A stretch of 61,166 nucleotides of DNA from CAZGXI01 sp964529715. Lineage in GTDB: Bacteria > Chloroflexota > Anaerolineae > Aggregatilineales > Ch27. Of the stretch, positions 58,781 through 61,166 are shown one piece after another. The number at the start of each line of letters is the position of its first letter. The first letter of the stretch is position 1. Location of the stretch: contig CAZGXI010000029.1 in NCBI GenBank assembly GCA_964529715.1, positions 1 to 61,166 of the forward strand, read 5' to 3'. The position numbers were made by a program, and so were the translations under genes. The notes beneath the pieces were generated by a model. It saw only the letters and a program-made list of their open reading frames with translations, was not told the origin of the DNA and made no database searches.

Positions 58781-59767
58781 ATGAGCGCCGCCATGACGCG
58801 AACACTGGGCCGGTCGGGGATCGAAGTCAGCGCGATGGGCATGGGCTGCTGGGCCATCGGCGGGGTGTTCTGGGCCGGTCAGCAGCCGGTTGGCTGGGGC
58901 GAGGTGGACGACGCGGAATCCATCCGCGCCATCCACGCCGCGCTGGACCTGGGCGTGACCTTCTTCGACACCGCCGACGCTTACGGCACGGGGCACAGCG
59001 AGCGTGTGCTGGCCCGCGCGTTTGCCGGACGCCGCGACCGGGTCGTGATCGCCACCAAGTTCGGCAACATCATCGACGAACAGGCCCGCCAGCTCACCGG
59101 CACCGACGCCTCGCCGGACTATATCCGCCGAGCGTGCGAGGCGTCGCTGCGCCGCCTGAACACGGACTACATCGACCTGTATCAGTTCCACATCAACGGC
59201 TACGATCCGGCCAGGGCGGGCGAGGTGCGCGACACGCTGGAAGCATTGGTCGCCGAGGGCAAAATCCGCTTCTACGGTTGGAGCACCGACTACGTAGACG
59301 GGGCGCGCGTCTTCGCCGAAGGGCCGCACTGCACCGCCATCCAGCACACCCTCAACGTGATCGAAGACGCGCCCGACATGCTGGCTTTCTGCGCGGCAGA
59401 AAACCAGGCCAGCATCAATCGCGGCCCGTTGGCGATGGGCCTGCTGACGGGCAAGTTCCGCCCAGATTCCCAACTGCCCGCCAACGACGTGCGCGGCAAG
59501 GAGCCGGACTGGATGGTTTACTTCAAGGACGGCAGGCCGTCGCCGGAATGGCTGCGCAAGATCGACGCCCTGCGGGACGTGCTCACCGCAGGCGGGCGCA
59601 CGCTGGCCCAGGGCGCGCTGGCCTGGATCTGGGCGCGCAGTGAAAAGACGATCCCCATCCCTGGCATCCGCACCGTCGCCCAGGCGCAGGAAAACGCCGG
59701 CGCGATGCAGTTCGGCCTGCTGACCGCCGATCAGATGCGCCAGGTCGATGCGATTTTGGGGCGCTAA
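58781..59767 (+). CDS. Aldo/keto reductase
   Basis: 328 aa (beta/alpha)8 NADPH-dependent reductase of the AKR superfamily. AGGAG eight bases before the ATG. The N-terminal TLGRSGIEVSAMGMGCWAIG, catalytic Asp-Tyr pair in FFDTADAYGTGHSERVL, the Lys in RVVIATKFG, the His in YIDLYQFHINGYDP and the cofactor stretch KTIPIPGIRTVAQAQENAGA are present. It reduces an aldehyde or ketone; the substrate is unknown. It stands alone and is followed by a hairpin before the converging kinase gene. Confidence 0.92.
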   Translation: MSAAMTRTLGRSGIEVSAMGMGCWAIGGVFWAGQQPVGWGEVDDAESIRAIHAALDLGVTFFDTADAYGTGHSERVLARAFAGRRDRVVIATKFGNIIDEQARQLTGTDASPDYIRRACEASLRRLNTDYIDLYQFHINGYDPARAGEVRDTLEALVAEGKIRFYGWSTDYVDGARVFAEGPHCTAIQHTLNVIEDAPDMLAFCAAENQASINRGPLAMGLLTGKFRPDSQLPANDVRGKEPDWMVYFKDGRPSPEWLRKIDALRDVLTAGGRTLAQGALAWIWARSEKTIPIPGIRTVAQAQENAGAMQFGLLTADQMRQVDAILGR

Positions 59768-59776
59768 GCCGCATAA

Positions 59777-59803
59777 CAGGGGCGCGTCGTTGGCGCGCCC
59801 CTG
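59777..59803. terminator. Bidirectional hairpin between converging genes
   Basis: CAGGGGCGCG, seven-nt loop, CGCGCCCCTG (ten pairs) between the stops at 59767 and 59811. No clear U-tract on either side. Confidence 0.65.
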
Positions 59804-59810
59804 AGTGATG

Positions 59811-60842
59811 TTACGCGCTTCCCGGTTGCCACGTGCGTCCCTGGTTGAGGCGCATCTTTTCCAGGTAGGCTGTTTCCAGGTCCACGCCCAGGTAGTTCGC
59901 CAGTTTGAGCAGGTAAGCCAGCACGTCGGCCATTTCTGCCCCGACCTGTTCCGGCGCCGGGGCAGACGCCTCCCCTTTCCCGGCCAGCCAGCGCGCCTTG
60001 AGCAGCTTCGCCAGTTCCCCGATCTCCTCTTGCAGCAGGATGAAGTTGAAGTAGGGGTCCGGCTCGAAGTGTTTGGCAGCGTCTAGCCAGCGGTGAAACT
60101 GCTGAAAGTCGCGCAGGCGGCGCGCGCTTTCCTCCAAAGCGGGCGCGGGCGGCAAGGGGGTGGCATCTTCTGGCGGCGCGATGGGCCGCAATGCGACGCC
60201 GGGCGTTTTCCCTTCGCCGTTGAAGCCCGGCAGCGCCTCCTGGCGTGGGGCCTGGCCGAGCGCGCTCAGGATGCGCCCGGTGATCTCCTCGCGGTCGGCT
60301 TCGTTGGCGACAAAGTCGTAGCGTTCGGCATCGAACGTTAGCACGGGGGCATCGCGGTAGGCAGCAAAAAAGCCGTCGTAAGCGCGCCGCAGGCTTTCGA
60401 TGTAAGCCGGGTCCATGTTGCGCTCGTAGGGCCGGTCGCGCTGGAGGATGCGCGCCATCAGCAGATCGGTGTCGGCGCGCAGGAACACCACCAGATCGGG
60501 CGTTTCGATCTGTTCGGCCAGGGCGTCGTGCACCCGTTCGTACATCGCCAGTTCGTCTCCGGCCAGGTTCAGGCGGGCGAACAGAGCGTCTTTGGCAAAG
60601 ATGTAATCGCTCACCAGCGGGCGAGCGGCCATGCGCAGCGAACGTTGCTGGCGGTAGCGGCTGAGCAAAAAGAATATCTGGGTCTGGAAGGCGTAACGTG
60701 CCCGGTCGGCGTAAAAGCTGCTGAGGAACGGGTTCTCCTCGAACACTTCCAGCACCAACTGCGCTCCCAGCGCCGGCTGGAGCAAACGGGCCAGGGTCGT
60801 TTTGCCGACCCCGATCACGCCCTCGATGGCAACATAGGTCAT
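59811..60842 (-). CDS. Deoxynucleoside kinase fused to MazG-like pyrophosphohydrolase domain
   Basis: 343 aa, two domains. Residues 1-about 200 are a deoxynucleoside kinase of the dCK/dGK type: P-loop GVIGVGKTT (8-16), FEENPFLSSFYADRARYAFQ with the substrate-binding Glu, SDYIFAKDALFARLNL, and the DRPYERNMDPAYIESLRRAY lid. A Pro/Ala-rich linker (about 200-235) leads to an all-alpha MazG-like domain with the metal-binding LLQEEIGELAKLL (E-x-x-E) and AEMADVLAYLLKLANYLGVD segments. The kinase would salvage a deoxynucleoside; MazG-like domains hydrolyse NTPs. Both together would handle the nucleotide pool. The fusion is unusual. Confidence 0.9.
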   Translation of the reverse strand: MTYVAIEGVIGVGKTTLARLLQPALGAQLVLEVFEENPFLSSFYADRARYAFQTQIFFLLSRYRQQRSLRMAARPLVSDYIFAKDALFARLNLAGDELAMYERVHDALAEQIETPDLVVFLRADTDLLMARILQRDRPYERNMDPAYIESLRRAYDGFFAAYRDAPVLTFDAERYDFVANEADREEITGRILSALGQAPRQEALPGFNGEGKTPGVALRPIAPPEDATPLPPAPALEESARRLRDFQQFHRWLDAAKHFEPDPYFNFILLQEEIGELAKLLKARWLAGKGEASAPAPEQVGAEMADVLAYLLKLANYLGVDLETAYLEKMRLNQGRTWQPGSA

Positions 60843-60885
60843 GGTCTTACTCCACGAACAGGCGATTGGACAAAGGCGGATAGCA

Positions 60886-60914
60886 GTCAGCAGTCAGCAA
60901 TAAGCGGCTAGCCG
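60886..60914. repeat. Intergenic repeat of the 'CAGTCAGCAGTCAGCAATAAG' type
   Basis: Short CAGTCAGC units as at 17822-17902 and 56911-57011, just upstream of the kinase fusion gene. Confidence 0.65.
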
Positions 60915-61061
60915 ACTGTGGGCTTGGGACGCGCGTTTGAACAGAACCCTCCCCTCTTTGTTCTATCAGGGGCCGGGATTTCCAGTCAAACTTACCCATC
61001 GATCCTACCAGCCGCCAACTGCGCATTGCTGGCGACTGATCCGAATATGCACGTTTTCGTC

Positions 61062-61166
61062 GCCGGGGACTCAAGTCCCCGGCTGAGAAAGACAAGCCCT
61101 CCGGGCTACCGCGCGTTCATCATTCAGCCCGAAGGGCTTGTCTTGTTTAGCCCCGGAGTTTACTCC
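61062..61166. repeat. Palindromic repeat cluster at the right edge
   Basis: GCCGGGGAC/tcaa/GTCCCCGGC (61062-61083), then AAGACAAGCCC (61089-61099) pairing with GGGCTTGTCTT (61134-61144), then GCCCCGGAGTTTACTCC, which matches 58564-58580 with one difference. The element continues beyond the window. Confidence 0.85.

Larger units (their letters stand above)
60843..61166. other. 324-bp intergenic region, repeats only
   Basis: No gene seen. It holds the CAGTCAGCAGTCAGC repeat (60886-60914) and the palindromic elements at 61062-61166 that run off the window's edge. Confidence 0.7.

Overview
This high-GC window (visibly well above 55% G+C outside one island) most likely comes from a member of the Chloroflexota, probably Anaerolineae-like. 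That is an inference from gene style: many FAS1, SH3 and two-component proteins, actinobacterial-like GC, a large exopolysaccharide locus, and short repeats inside and between genes of the kind seen in that phylum. No phage, CRISPR array, rRNA or complete insertion sequence was seen.

Layout. (1) 1-27.9 kb is an exopolysaccharide locus: a beta-helix protein, a GT39-like membrane glycosyltransferase, a FAS1 surface protein, an asparagine-synthase-like amidotransferase, six GT4 glycosyltransferases (two of them a tandem duplication), a polysaccharide deacetylase, an SDR, a SAM methyltransferase, a nucleotide-sugar dehydrogenase, a heparinase-like lyase, a flippase, a LarA-like racemase, an O-antigen ligase/polymerase, and a receiver-Wzz-tyrosine-kinase fusion as likely chain-length and phosphorylation control. 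(2) 28.2-43.4 kb is ordinary housekeeping and signalling: SH3 protein, isolated nuoN, REC-GAF histidine kinase, a P-loop/winged-helix protein divergent from a Cas4/RecB-like nuclease, cytochrome c lipoprotein, bactofilin-like membrane protein, Ser/Thr kinase, REC-Roadblock protein, HtrA protease and a ZIP transporter. (3) 43.46-47.87 kb is a lower-GC island bounded by near-identical direct repeats. It encodes three tiny Cys-rich precursor peptides, a radical SAM/SPASM maturase, an ABC exporter pair and a methyltransferase: a RiPP cluster I cannot assign to a described class. (4) 48-51.7 kb holds an orphan sugar-binding lipoprotein-type SBP and a PAS/GAF histidine kinase. (5) 51.8-57.5 kb is an arginine operon (argC, a broken four-helix-bundle gene, argB, argD, a DNA adenine methylase remnant, argJ). 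Upstream is a 23-codon leader ORF with two Arg-codon pairs and mutually exclusive antiterminator and terminator hairpins, and before that a tRNA-Arg(CCG) with its own promoter and terminator. (6) 57.6-61.2 kb holds a lipoprotein, an aldo/keto reductase, a deoxynucleoside kinase fused to a MazG-like domain, and palindromic repeats.

The two most notable systems are the RiPP island, with its flanking repeats, and the apparent arginine-codon transcription attenuator ahead of argC. Both are read directly from sequence; their function is inference. GC statements are visual impressions, not computed values.
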